This document shows positions 7,977 to 16,580 of a DNA stretch of 25,185 nt, in pieces. The DNA comes from CAZJWR01 sp964549765 (GTDB lineage Bacteria; Zixibacteria; MSB-5A5; GN15; JAAZOE01): NCBI GenBank assembly GCA_964549765.1, contig CAZJWR010000054.1, positions 1 to 25,185 on the forward strand, in the 5' to 3' direction. Within the stretch, counting starts at the first letter, position 1. The number at the start of each line of letters is the position of its first letter. The notes under the pieces were generated by a model. That model saw only the letters and a program-made list of their open reading frames with translations. It was not told where the DNA came from and ran no database searches. The translations under genes were made by a program, and so were the position numbers.

Positions 7977-8130
7977 GTAGTGATTTCAGCAAACCTTCGG
8001 TCATTGTCTATATCACATTTTGAATTTGCCATAATTGTGTGAAGAATCTATCTTGCAATCAGTAAACAGGATAAGTGGCAATTATGAACCTGTGAGGTAG
8101 TCTGCCTATGGTGGCCGATGGATTTGGTGG

Positions 8131-8871
8131 ATGATCAGAATAAATCGTAATGCCATGACCCCCCATGGTCTCGCCTTGCTTGCTTATTTTCGAGGCGAGA
8201 CATCTGCCCAGATCGCAATTCGTCGCGATGACGGGCTCCGAGATTCATTGCCGGTGAGCCAATTCTACCGGTCACCGGACGAATTCACCCCTATCGAAAT
8301 CGCTGCCATCGATCATTGCCAAGGCCATGTATTGGACATTGGGGCGGGAACCGGGATTCACAGTCTTGTTCTGCAATCTCAAGGAAGGTTGGTCACGGCT
8401 ATCGACATCAGTCCCCAAGCCGTCGAGATTATGACAGAGCGAGGTATTGCAGACGTGCGTTATGTTGATGTCTTCGATTTCGAGGAAGGTCCCTTCGACA
8501 CGCTGCTGATGCTCGGCCATGGCATCGGTATGGTCGAAGACATTCAAGGTCTGGCTCGTTTTCTAGTCCATGCTCACCGAATTACCAGCGCGCACGGACA
8601 GATATTGCTCCACTCCCTGGATGTCAGCGAAACTGACGACCCGGATCATTTGGCCTATCATGAATCCAATCGGCGAGCGGGGCGGTACATAGAGGAGCTC
8701 CGCCTTCAGTTCGAGTACAAGGGCCATGTCGGTCCATATTGCGGCTGGCTCCATGTTGATCCTCAAACTTTGGATACGCAGGCTGGGCGCGCGGGATGGG
8801 AATGTGAGATGGTCCTTGAAGAGGATAGCGGCGATTACCTGGCTCGGCTCACCCACCCGCGGGCTACCTAA
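8131..8871 (+). CDS. Class I SAM-dependent methyltransferase
   Basis: A 246-aa soluble enzyme. SAM-binding motif I is textbook: VLDIGAGTG at residues 67-75. The acidic end of strand beta-2 follows as TAIDIS (89-94), and FDTLLMLGHGIGM (122-134) fits motif IV and the following helix. The first 50 residues are a small cap region seen in methyltransferases acting on small molecules. The substrate is unknown. The ATG at 8131 is preceded by TGGTGG placed too close for a good ribosome binding site; the next in-frame ATG (8155) has none. It follows repeat copy 3 and converges on the sensor-kinase gene, so it is probably transcribed alone. Confidence 0.85.
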   Translation: MIRINRNAMTPHGLALLAYFRGETSAQIAIRRDDGLRDSLPVSQFYRSPDEFTPIEIAAIDHCQGHVLDIGAGTGIHSLVLQSQGRLVTAIDISPQAVEIMTERGIADVRYVDVFDFEEGPFDTLLMLGHGIGMVEDIQGLARFLVHAHRITSAHGQILLHSLDVSETDDPDHLAYHESNRRAGRYIEELRLQFEYKGHVGPYCGWLHVDPQTLDTQAGRAGWECEMVLEEDSGDYLARLTHPRAT

Positions 8872-9077
8872 GAATCCGCCGGAGCGGACTGGTCTCTGCG
8901 GCCGCTTAATTCGCGCTTTTGTCGGCCGGGCCGCTCACCTCAATTGAACCTCAAGACCTGGGGCAACGCAAGGCGCCTAGAGCGCCACAAGGATGCGCAG
9001 CTTCCGGGAGAAGCGTCTCGCCGTGGGGCGATGCGTTAGCGATCTCGATAACGCCGCGACGTCCGAAGGCGTCGGAA
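8872..9077. other. Convergent intergenic region
   Basis: Spacer between two convergent genes. It contains a perfect hairpin GGCGC-CTAGA-GCGCC (8972-8986) and distant complementary GCGGCC/GGCCGC near 8900 and 8930. Neither has a T-tract, so terminator function is not established. Confidence 0.35.
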
Positions 9078-10439
9078 TCAAAGGCTAAGCGCAAAGCAGG
9101 TGGTGCCGTCGGGAGTGGAGCGGACCGTGATATTGCCGCCGTGCAGGCGCATGATCTGGCGGGAGAGTGCAAGGCCGATACCCGTGCCGCCCTTTTTCGT
9201 CGTGAAAAATGGAATGAATACCTTGTCTAAAGCGCTTTCGACGATGCCGGGGCCGTCGTCCATCACCTCAATCAGCGTCTTGCCGCCGCGGCCGACGTAG
9301 GCGTGCACGGTGATCGCGCCTTCGGCCTGCCCGTTCAACGCCTGAATGGAATTCAGAACGAGGTTGATAAGGACTTGCTCGATCAAGCCGGGGTCTGCGG
9401 CCAATTGCAGATCGGGCGGATCGATATCGATGGTCAGCCGGATATTTCCCTCTGAGATCTGGCTGCCCAGAAGGCATTGCACTCGACTGACCAACTCTGT
9501 CACTGCGACGAAGCGGAATTCCGGCTTCGGAATCCTGGTCAGGTTGCGGTAGGCTTCGACAAAATGCAGAAGGCCCTGGCTTCGCTTTTCAATTGTATTC
9601 AGCGCCCCGGATAGGTCGGTCATAACCTCCGGATTTACGGCTTTTCTCGACTGAAACTGTGGTGACGCAATCTCGTTACTGACGAGATCGCTGACCGATC
9701 CTGCCAACGATGCGATAGGCGTGACCGAATTCATGATTTCATGCGTCAACACGCGGATCAGGTTTTGCCACGCAACCATCTCCTGCTCGGCCAGTTCTGA
9801 GCCGATATTCTGGATCGAAACGAGCGTGAGCAATTGGGTATCTTGGCGAATTTTGGTGACGTGAATGGCCAACTGCAGGGTGTCGTAGTCGACGGTGACT
9901 TTGACCAGAGCGTGCTGGCCGGCGTCGAGCCCGTAAAGAGTCTCAGGGAACGACCGGGCCAACTCCTCAAGGCGATCGATATTCCTAAGGTGATTGATGC
10001 CCAGCATCCTCTTGGCGGCGTGGTTGATGAGCTCCACATCGCCGTTGTCGCGGAAGGCAATAACTCCAACCCCAATATGCTCGACCAGGGTTTGAAGATA
10101 GCGATGCTGCACTTCCGTTTCGGCCCGGGCTCGGCGGAAGTCGTCGGCGACCTTCGAAAAGGCTGCTGAAAGCCCTTCGAAAGACCGTCCCAGACCGAGC
10201 GCCGGAAACGATTGGGCAAAATCCCGATGCCGAATGGCCTCGAGAAAGCGCGTCAACTGCCGATTGGTGCGCTCGACGAAATTGATGAGCGCCCAGATCT
10301 GGTAGACCACGAGCGCACCGAGCAGCACGGCTGTAGCGACCAACGAGGTTCTCGCTACGACATAACCGAACGCGGCCATGGTGACCGCGAGGCACGCCAC
10401 GCGCGCGATAACTTGAATTCGGAAATGCTTAAAGGCCAT
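9078..10439 (-). CDS. NtrY-like sensor histidine kinase
   Basis: A 453-aa inner-membrane kinase. Two hydrophobic stretches (about 10-29 and 33-53) anchor the N-terminus with almost no periplasmic loop, so it may sense a signal in or at the membrane. A linker helix (55-115) leads to a PAS domain (116-215). The phospho-acceptor motif LTHEIMNSVTPI puts the histidine at 233 in an H-E-x-x-N context typical of the NtrB/NtrY group. The ATPase domain has the N box around 359-366 (NLVLNSIQ), G1 DDGPG (394-398), FFTTKKGG (411-418) and G2 GTGIGLAL (418-425). Its ATG overlaps the last 11 bases of the response-regulator gene, indicating translational coupling. All catalytic motifs are intact. Confidence 0.93.
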   Translation of the reverse strand: MAFKHFRIQVIARVACLAVTMAAFGYVVARTSLVATAVLLGALVVYQIWALINFVERTNRQLTRFLEAIRHRDFAQSFPALGLGRSFEGLSAAFSKVADDFRRARAETEVQHRYLQTLVEHIGVGVIAFRDNGDVELINHAAKRMLGINHLRNIDRLEELARSFPETLYGLDAGQHALVKVTVDYDTLQLAIHVTKIRQDTQLLTLVSIQNIGSELAEQEMVAWQNLIRVLTHEIMNSVTPIASLAGSVSDLVSNEIASPQFQSRKAVNPEVMTDLSGALNTIEKRSQGLLHFVEAYRNLTRIPKPEFRFVAVTELVSRVQCLLGSQISEGNIRLTIDIDPPDLQLAADPGLIEQVLINLVLNSIQALNGQAEGAITVHAYVGRGGKTLIEVMDDGPGIVESALDKVFIPFFTTKKGGTGIGLALSRQIMRLHGGNITVRSTPDGTTCFALSL

Positions 10440-11850
10440 ACTTCTGAATGCGTCGATAGAGCGACGTCCGCGACAAGCCGAGCTCCTTGGCGGCGTGACT
10501 CAGGTTGCCGTTATGCTTGGCCAGGACTTTGCGGATGACCGTCCGTTCCACTTCTTCAAGATGCAGCTCCTTGAACGCGAGCCTGGTGTCCTTGCCGATC
10601 GGGCCATACAAGGGGAAATCACTCGGCGACAAAGAGTTTCCGTCAGACATAATCACGGCGCGTTCAACCGCGTGCTGCAATTCCCGCACGTTGCCGGGCC
10701 AGACGTAATGGGCCAGCCGCTTGCGGGTGCCCGCCGAGAGACGCTTCCGCGCCTTATGATAGCGGGCGCAGTAGAGATTCAGGAAGTGCTCGGCCAGCGG
10801 CGCAATGTCATCGATTCTCTCCCGGAGCGGCGGCAGGGCAATTTGAATCGTGTTAATGCGGTAAAGAAGATCCTGTCGGAACTTCTGCTGCTGCACCATC
10901 TCATGGATCGGCATATTGGTGGCGCTGATAAGACGGATATCGACAGGAATCGTCTTGTTCGAGCCCAGACGCGTGACGGTTCGTTCCTGCAGTACGGTCA
11001 GCAGTTTTGCTTGGATATGTGGTGGCAGGTTGCCGATTTCATCCAGAAACAGAGTGCCGCCCGAGGCCAATTCAAAACGCCCCGCTCGATCTTCGCGCGC
11101 ATCCGTGAACGCCCCTTTGACGTGCCCGAAAAATTCGCTCTCGAACAGCGTGTCGCTTACCGCACCCATATCGACACCGACGAATATCTGCCCCGCTCGT
11201 TTCGAGTGCCGGTGCAGCGCCCGCGCCACGAGCTCTTTGCCGGTGCCGTTCTCACCGAGGATCAGGACATTTGCATCAGTAGGCCCTACCCGCTGGATGG
11301 TGTCGAACACCTGCCGCATCGCCGCGCTGGCACCGATAAATTCGGAGAAAGGCTGGTCGAGAGACCTGACCAGGTGTCGCTGCTGCTCGGTGAGAACTCG
11401 GGCCTGTTCATTTGAACGGTGCAGTCTCACCGCCGCCATCAGCGTTGCCACGAGCTTCTCGTTTTGCCACGGCTTGAGTACGAAATCGGTGGCGCCGGCC
11501 TTGATTGCCCGCACCGCTAGGTCGACATCTCCAAACGCCGTAATGAGCACGACTACGGCCGATGGATCGATTGCCAGAATCCGGTCGAGCCAATAGAGTC
11601 CCTCCTCTCCGCCGGAAACGTCGCGTGCGAAGTTCATGTCCAGGAGAATGACGTCGTACCGTTCGTTCTGGAGGAGGGACGGGAGTCGGTCCGGTCGCGT
11701 TTCTGTGTGGACGGCAGCAAAGTGTTGCTTTAGAAGCAGCCGCGCGGCCTGCAGCACGTCGTCATCGTCGTCGACCACGAGCAGGCGGCCGATCTTATCG
11801 GAGATTCGTGTCGATTTCTCGGTCATAGTCCGCCCCACATCCAGCTCCAT
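10429..11850 (-). CDS. NtrC-family sigma-54-dependent response regulator
   Basis: A 473-aa activator with three domains. The receiver (20-140) has the acidic pocket DDDD (27-30), phospho-acceptor Asp71 in LLDMNF, and Lys126 in LKPW. The AAA+ domain (168-405) has Walker A GENGTGKE (199-206), Walker B TLFLDEIG (266-273) and the sigma-54 contact loop GAFTDA (246-251), a Gly-to-Asp variant of GAFTGA. A Fis-type helix-turn-helix ends the protein (NGNLSHAAKELGLSRTSLYRR). Residue numbers count from the ATG at 11850; a second ATG at 11826 follows GGGGCGG and may be the true start. It is the likely regulator of the divergent transporter operon, where a sigma-54 promoter and paired palindromes lie. Confidence 0.93.
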   Translation of the reverse strand: MELDVGRTMTEKSTRISDKIGRLLVVDDDDDVLQAARLLLKQHFAAVHTETRPDRLPSLLQNERYDVILLDMNFARDVSGGEEGLYWLDRILAIDPSAVVVLITAFGDVDLAVRAIKAGATDFVLKPWQNEKLVATLMAAVRLHRSNEQARVLTEQQRHLVRSLDQPFSEFIGASAAMRQVFDTIQRVGPTDANVLILGENGTGKELVARALHRHSKRAGQIFVGVDMGAVSDTLFESEFFGHVKGAFTDAREDRAGRFELASGGTLFLDEIGNLPPHIQAKLLTVLQERTVTRLGSNKTIPVDIRLISATNMPIHEMVQQQKFRQDLLYRINTIQIALPPLRERIDDIAPLAEHFLNLYCARYHKARKRLSAGTRKRLAHYVWPGNVRELQHAVERAVIMSDGNSLSPSDFPLYGPIGKDTRLAFKELHLEEVERTVIRKVLAKHNGNLSHAAKELGLSRTSLYRRIQKYGL

Positions 11851-11921
11851 ATAGACCCGCTAAGCCACACACGTAATAATTTACTATGCTCGAAACAGAT
11901 ACGCAATTCCAATCTCGGCAA

Positions 11922-11962
11922 AAGTGTCCGTTTTCGCACACTTAATGTCCGCCAGCGGATGC
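11922..11962 (+). promoter_or_regulatory. Two tandem palindromic enhancer sites for the NtrC-type regulator
   Basis: Site 1 (11922-11943) has 9-base arms, AAGTGTCCG and CGCACACTT, around TTTT, with one mismatch. Site 2 (11945-11962) is ATGTCCG, CCAG, CGGATGC, with the inner TCCG/CGGA matching. Their centres (11932.5 and 11953.5) are 21 bp apart, two helical turns, as expected for cooperating activator dimers. A further right half-site GACACTT lies at 11969-11975. They sit about 90-110 bp before the predicted start, typical for NtrC enhancers. Assignment to the adjacent regulator is inference from position. Confidence 0.65.
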
Positions 11963-12015
11963 TTCTAAGACACTTTTCCATCGTGCGCGGCAGCAACCCG
12001 TTGCCGCACAACGCC

Positions 12016-12029
12016 GGCACGCTTTTTGA
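12016..12029 (+). promoter_or_regulatory. Sigma-54 (-24/-12) promoter of the transporter operon
   Basis: The sequence GGCACG-CTTT-TTGA matches the consensus GGCACG-N4-TTGC except for A in place of the -12 C. The -24 GG (12016-12017) and the -12 element (12028-12029) are separated by exactly 10 bases. The predicted start is near 12041. The adjacent divergent sigma-54 activator and upstream palindromes support it. Confidence 0.7.
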
Positions 12030-12101
12030 TATATAATTGAGCAAATGCTAGACCCAGTTGAAAATGGACCCGACGGCGACACTCACGTTCCGCAGGCGGG
12101 C

Positions 12102-13352
12102 ATGGACCGAAGGATCGAGCGGAAAAAATGGCCCCGCAAGCGTCTCTATTGGTGGGCAGGTTTGTCGGTGATCATCCTTGCCGCGATCGGTCTCGTCCTT
12201 TTTGCCGACCCGCGCTCGTCTCTTAATGTGGACCAGGAAAAGATCACGATCGCAACTGTGGAAACGGGCCCGTTCCAGGAATTCATTCCTGTGACCGGCA
12301 CGGTCCAGCCAATCAAGACCGTCTATATGGACGCGCTCGATGGCGGGCGCATCGAGGCGATCTACGTTGAGGAGGGCGCCTTCGTCAAGCAGGGGGATTC
12401 CCTGCTGCGCATGGCCAACACCAACGTGCAGATGGAAATGATGTTCCGCGAGGCGGACCTCTACGACCAGATGAACAACCTGCGGGCCACGCGCCTGGCG
12501 ATGGAACAGAATCGTCTGACCCTTAAGGAGCAGGGGGCGGAGGTGACCTATCAGATCGGCAAGCAGACCAGGAATTTCGAGCGCGCCAAAGCCCTTAAGC
12601 GGGACGGCATGATCTCTGACGAGGAGTTCCAGAGCGCCAGGGATGATTACGATTACTGGATCATCCGTCAGGGGCTCGTGGCTGAGAGCCAGCGGCAGGA
12701 TTCGATCATGCGGCAGATGCAGATCGAGGAGCTGGAGCAATCGGTTGGGCGCATGCAGCAGAACCTTGCGATAGTCAAAGAAAAATTCAACAACCTCGTC
12801 CTGCGCGCCCCTATCGGCGGACAGCTCAGCGCACTCAATGCCGAGGTCGGTGAACTCAAACCAGCCGGCGCCCGGCTCGGCCAGATTGACGTTCTCGACA
12901 GCTACAAGCTGCGTGCAGCCGTTGACGAATATTATATCACCCGCGTCAAGACGGGGCTGCCGGGGGACTGCGAGATCGGCGGCAAATCGTATCGGCTGTC
13001 GGTCCAGAAGATCTACCCGGAGGTGAAGGACAACCGGTTCGACATCGACCTCGTTTTCGACGACGATTTTCCGCGTGGGATTCGCCGCGGACAATCGGTG
13101 CAGATGCGACTGGCGCTGGGCGAACCGACCACGACACTCATCATTCCGCGCGGCGGCTTCTACCAGGCAACCGGCGGCAACTGGATTTACGTGGTCGATA
13201 AGTCCGGCGGCTACGCCGTCCGGCGCAGGATCAAACTGGGACGGCAGAATCCCACGACTTATGAAGTGCTCGAGGGTCTGGAACCCGGCGAGCGCGTGAT
13301 AACGTCGTCGTACGACAATTACGGCGATTTTGAAAGACTGGTGCTGAAGTAA
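12102..13352 (+). CDS. Membrane fusion protein (HlyD/MacA-type periplasmic adaptor)
   Basis: A 416-aa adaptor linking the inner-membrane transporter to the periplasm or an outer-membrane channel. From the ATG at 12102 it starts with a basic stretch (MDRRIERKKWPRKR) and one membrane anchor (about 15-36). A split lipoyl/biotinyl domain follows: GRIEAIYVEEGAFVKQGDSL and, after a long coiled-coil hairpin (about 110-225), LRAPIGGQLSALNAEVGE. Beta-barrel and membrane-proximal domains finish the protein. The frame also opens at an ATG at 12045, but the sigma-54 promoter predicts transcription from about 12041, leaving no leader; AGGCGG just before 12102 and the charged start favour 12102. It is first in the seven-gene operon and the only adaptor there. 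Confidence 0.88.
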   Translation: MDRRIERKKWPRKRLYWWAGLSVIILAAIGLVLFADPRSSLNVDQEKITIATVETGPFQEFIPVTGTVQPIKTVYMDALDGGRIEAIYVEEGAFVKQGDSLLRMANTNVQMEMMFREADLYDQMNNLRATRLAMEQNRLTLKEQGAEVTYQIGKQTRNFERAKALKRDGMISDEEFQSARDDYDYWIIRQGLVAESQRQDSIMRQMQIEELEQSVGRMQQNLAIVKEKFNNLVLRAPIGGQLSALNAEVGELKPAGARLGQIDVLDSYKLRAAVDEYYITRVKTGLPGDCEIGGKSYRLSVQKIYPEVKDNRFDIDLVFDDDFPRGIRRGQSVQMRLALGEPTTTLIIPRGGFYQATGGNWIYVVDKSGGYAVRRRIKLGRQNPTTYEVLEGLEPGERVITSSYDNYGDFERLVLK

Positions 13353-13375
13353 TCGAGCGGAAAGGGAATCCTGAT

Positions 13376-14101
13376 ATGAATGCCACCGATACGCTGCGCA
13401 ACAACAAGGCGATGATCAATACGGCTTCGCTTTGTAAGCTGTACACGACCGAGGAGGTGGAGACCTCGGCGCTGAACAATGTCAGCATCGAGGTCTGTTT
13501 CGGCGAATTTGTCTCGGTCATGGGCCCGTCGGGTTGCGGCAAATCGACTCTCCTGAATATCCTCGGCCTCCTGGACAACCCGACCTCGGGAGATTACTAT
13601 TTTCTCGGTGCCGAGGTTTCCAAATTCGGCGAGCGGGACCGGGCCAATCTTCGGAAACGAAATATCGGATTCGTGTTCCAGAGCTTCAATTTGATTGACG
13701 AGCTAACCGTGTTCGAAAATGTCGAACTGCCGCTGCTTTACCTGGGCGTTTCATCCGGCGAGCGCAAGCGACGGGTGGAAGAGACTCTTGAACGGATGGA
13801 GCTGATGGCCCGGCGCAACCATTTCCCGCAGCAACTTTCCGGCGGTCAGCAGCAGCGAGTGGCGGTCTCACGTGCCATCATCGCAAGCCCGAAGCTTATC
13901 CTGGCCGACGAGCCGACCGGAAACCTCGACACCATGCATGGCGACGAGGTCATGAAACTCCTGACCGACCTGCACGCCGCCGGCACGACCATAGTAATGG
14001 TCACACACTCACCGGCATACGCCGACTACGGCACACGGACAATCCATCTGCTCGATGGCAAGGTGGTCACTGAGAATATCCTCCGCGGGCACCGTGCCTG
14101 A
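13376..14101 (+). CDS. ABC transporter ATPase, MacB/LolD type (first)
   Basis: A 241-aa ATP-binding subunit with all motifs canonical: Walker A GPSGCGKST (50-58), Q-loop Gln102, signature LSGGQQQRV (154-162), Walker B LILADEP with catalytic Glu179, D-loop GNLD (182-185), H-loop His211. The family powers MacB-type mechanotransmission and lipoprotein or antibiotic/peptide export with FtsX-fold permeases. AAAGGG lies 9 bases before the ATG, 23 bases after the adaptor stop, so the two are cotranscribed. It precedes permease 1 and is the fully competent ATPase of the locus. Confidence 0.93.
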   Translation: MNATDTLRNNKAMINTASLCKLYTTEEVETSALNNVSIEVCFGEFVSVMGPSGCGKSTLLNILGLLDNPTSGDYYFLGAEVSKFGERDRANLRKRNIGFVFQSFNLIDELTVFENVELPLLYLGVSSGERKRRVEETLERMELMARRNHFPQQLSGGQQQRVAVSRAIIASPKLILADEPTGNLDTMHGDEVMKLLTDLHAAGTTIVMVTHSPAYADYGTRTIHLLDGKVVTENILRGHRA

Positions 14102-14195
14102 CAGCCTGGCGCCGCGCGTGGGCAGGCGGAATATTGAAAGTGGTCAGTAATATTATGCTTGAGATGCTGACATATCGATAGGAGGGATGGGGGCA

Positions 14196-16559
14196 ATGCT
14201 GAGAAGCTGCCTTCTTGCGTCGTTTCGAAGATTGCTTCGCGACAAAGTATACGCCGGAATTAATATCGGCGGTTTGGCGGTCGGCATCGCATGCTGCCTG
14301 ATGATTGCGATGTGGATCGAGCGGGAGATGACGTACGACCGCTTCCACCCGCACGCCGATCGCCTGTACCAGGTCCACGAGGAGATATGTCGTTCGGATG
14401 GTTTTTACCGCTTGCGCGCCGGAAGCGGCGTTCCGCTCGCGCCGCTGGCCGTGCAGGACGTTCCGTCAATCGAGAAGGCTACCCGGGTCCTCCGGATGCA
14501 GGGCGTGCTGCAAGCCGGAAGAATGCTCGCCTATGAACCGGTGCTCTACGTCGATTCGAATTTCTTTGATTTCTTCGGTTTCACGCTCGCCCGGGGCAAC
14601 TCCGTCACGGCGCTGCGCGGACCCTCCGGTATTGTCCTCAGTAAGGCGCTCGCCATTAAATACTTCGGGACCCAGGACGTAATCGGCCGGACACTCACCC
14701 TCAACGGTCGGCGAGACGTGATCGTGACCGGCCTGCTTGCCGAACCACGCGGCCCATCTCACATCAGGCCGGAGTGTATCGCTTCCCTGGCGGGCGCACT
14801 GGAGGACATCCCCAGTCTCGCCGAACACTGGGACGCGGCCTCCTGGACGTATGTGCTGGTCAAAGATGGAATAGACCCTGGCCGGGTGGAATCGCAATTG
14901 ACTTCGAGCGCCCGCCGGTGGCGGCCCGAACCGGGATTGACTGTCACCTACCACCTGGCGCCGATCAAAAGCATCCATCTATCTCCTCCGATCGGGGGAC
15001 AGCTTGAATCGGGTACCGACCCCGGCACGATCTATACGTATGCTCTCGCGGCTTTCATCATCTTGTTTCTGGCATGCGCCAATTTCACCGGCTTAACCCT
15101 CGCTCGGTCCTCCGGTCGCACACGCGAGATCGGCATTCGCAAAGCGCTGGGCGGAGGGCGTTCCGATCTTGTCGCTCAGTTTGTCATTGAATGTATGGTG
15201 ACCGCCGGACTGGCGGTGGCCCTGGCTCTTATTCTCCTTGAGGCCCTGACGCCGGCCTTCGCTCGTCTGATCGGCGAAAAGTTCTCGATTGATTTCTTCT
15301 CACCGGTGCTGTGGGTGGCTGCGCTCGCCGCCATTGTCGTATCGGGCGCCCTGGCCGGGCTGTATCCGGCATTGTATTTGTCCGGCCTGCATCCGGCCGC
15401 CTGTCTCTGCGGCCGACGCCGCGCCGGTTGGCTCTTGCGTAATCGCAACGTCCTGGTGCTTGCCCAATTTGGAATCTCTGCCGTTCTGCTCATGTGTGCG
15501 GCGGTCGGGCACGATCAACTCACCATGCTAACAACCGCCGACCTGGGATTTGCCAGAGACAACACCATAATCGTGCCTCTCGGCTATCAAAACGCGCACG
15601 TACGTGACGTGATGACCACCGAAGTTGCCAGGCTCGACGGTGTTGCTCGGGTAAGCGCAGCCTCCAACGTCCTTGGCGGTTCCGACTGCCATGGCCTGAC
15701 ATTCAGCCGGGCCGGACATCCCGAGAGAACGGCATTGCCGATGATATGGATCGATAAGGGGTTCCTGACGTTGACGGGTCTAAACGACGTGAACGGCAAT
15801 CTCCTGTCGGACTCCGCGGACGCAAAAGGCAAAATGTACTTCTCGCAATCGGCGGCCAAGGAGATCGGCTTCTCAACGCGAAATCCCGTCCAGGTTGAGG
15901 CGAGGGCCGACGGCGATTCAGTCTGGTATACCAGCACCGTTTCGACAATGCTGAAGGATTTCAACTACCGGAATCTGTACAGCTACAATTCAACCCTGGT
16001 GCTGGTTGTCGACCCGGATCGGTGCGAGTATCTCTATGTTCGCTATAAGCCCGGCATGCGGCAAAAGGTAACCGCCGCGATAGCGGACAAATGGCGCCGC
16101 GTAATGCCCGACCGGCCCTTCGAGTCGTTTCTCCTCGATGACTATATCAAGGCCAACTACAGCCGCGACCTGCGCTACACGTGGACCCTGACGTCAGGAT
16201 CACTGCTGGCGCTGCTGGTGGCCTGCGTCGGCTTGATTGGACTCAGCGCCTATCTCATCGCCGAGAGAACCAAAGAAATAGGTATTCGCAAAGTGCTGGG
16301 AGCATCTGTGACGTCACTGGTGTGGCTGTTCTCGAAACGCTTTCTGATGGCCATGATACTGGCAACCGCAGTGGCCACGCCCATTGCCTATTGGTTGTCA
16401 CATCGGTGGCTGCAGGATTTCCTGTTCCGCGTCCCGATTAGCCTGATTTCGATGGGGGTCGCTGCCGGGATCATGTGGCTGGCGGCCTTTGCCGGTGTAG
16501 CTGTTCAAGCTTCACTGGCTGCGACGGCCAGCCCGACGGATACCTTGCGGTACGAGTAG
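14196..16559 (+). CDS. MacB/FtsX-type ABC permease 1
   Basis: A 787-aa inner-membrane permease of the double-length type: TM1, MacB-like periplasmic core, three TM (FtsX domain), a second TM and periplasmic core, and a final three-TM FtsX domain. The N-terminus has the hallmark helix and YDRFHPHADRLY motif. Both FtsX halves carry the coupling-helix motif: REIGIRKALGG and KEIGIRKVLGA. It ends SPTDTLRYE, matching the NP..LR.E tail of its sisters. The frame opens at 14187, but GGAGGG (14181-14186) touches that ATG; it is ideally placed, 9 bases away, for the ATG at 14196. By start sequence it is closer to permease 4 than to 2 or 3. Confidence 0.9.
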   Translation: MLRSCLLASFRRLLRDKVYAGINIGGLAVGIACCLMIAMWIEREMTYDRFHPHADRLYQVHEEICRSDGFYRLRAGSGVPLAPLAVQDVPSIEKATRVLRMQGVLQAGRMLAYEPVLYVDSNFFDFFGFTLARGNSVTALRGPSGIVLSKALAIKYFGTQDVIGRTLTLNGRRDVIVTGLLAEPRGPSHIRPECIASLAGALEDIPSLAEHWDAASWTYVLVKDGIDPGRVESQLTSSARRWRPEPGLTVTYHLAPIKSIHLSPPIGGQLESGTDPGTIYTYALAAFIILFLACANFTGLTLARSSGRTREIGIRKALGGGRSDLVAQFVIECMVTAGLAVALALILLEALTPAFARLIGEKFSIDFFSPVLWVAALAAIVVSGALAGLYPALYLSGLHPAACLCGRRRAGWLLRNRNVLVLAQFGISAVLLMCAAVGHDQLTMLTTADLGFARDNTIIVPLGYQNAHVRDVMTTEVARLDGVARVSAASNVLGGSDCHGLTFSRAGHPERTALPMIWIDKGFLTLTGLNDVNGNLLSDSADAKGKMYFSQSAAKEIGFSTRNPVQVEARADGDSVWYTSTVSTMLKDFNYRNLYSYNSTLVLVVDPDRCEYLYVRYKPGMRQKVTAAIADKWRRVMPDRPFESFLLDDYIKANYSRDLRYTWTLTSGSLLALLVACVGLIGLSAYLIAERTKEIGIRKVLGASVTSLVWLFSKRFLMAMILATAVATPIAYWLSHRWLQDFLFRVPISLISMGVAAGIMWLAAFAGVAVQASLAATASPTDTLRYE

Positions 16560-16580
16560 GAAATGGAGAAAGGACAAAGT

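Noticed and set aside
8972..8986. GGCGC-CTAGA-GCGCC hairpin as a bidirectional terminator
   Set aside because: The stem is perfect but short, with no T-tract on either strand.
10495..11415. A 306-aa plus-strand open frame
   Set aside because: It is antisense to the NtrC-type regulator, which has all its motifs intact.
12048..13094. A 348-aa minus-strand open frame
   Set aside because: It is the complement of the membrane fusion protein, whose domains are unmistakable; long shadows are common in GC-rich genes.
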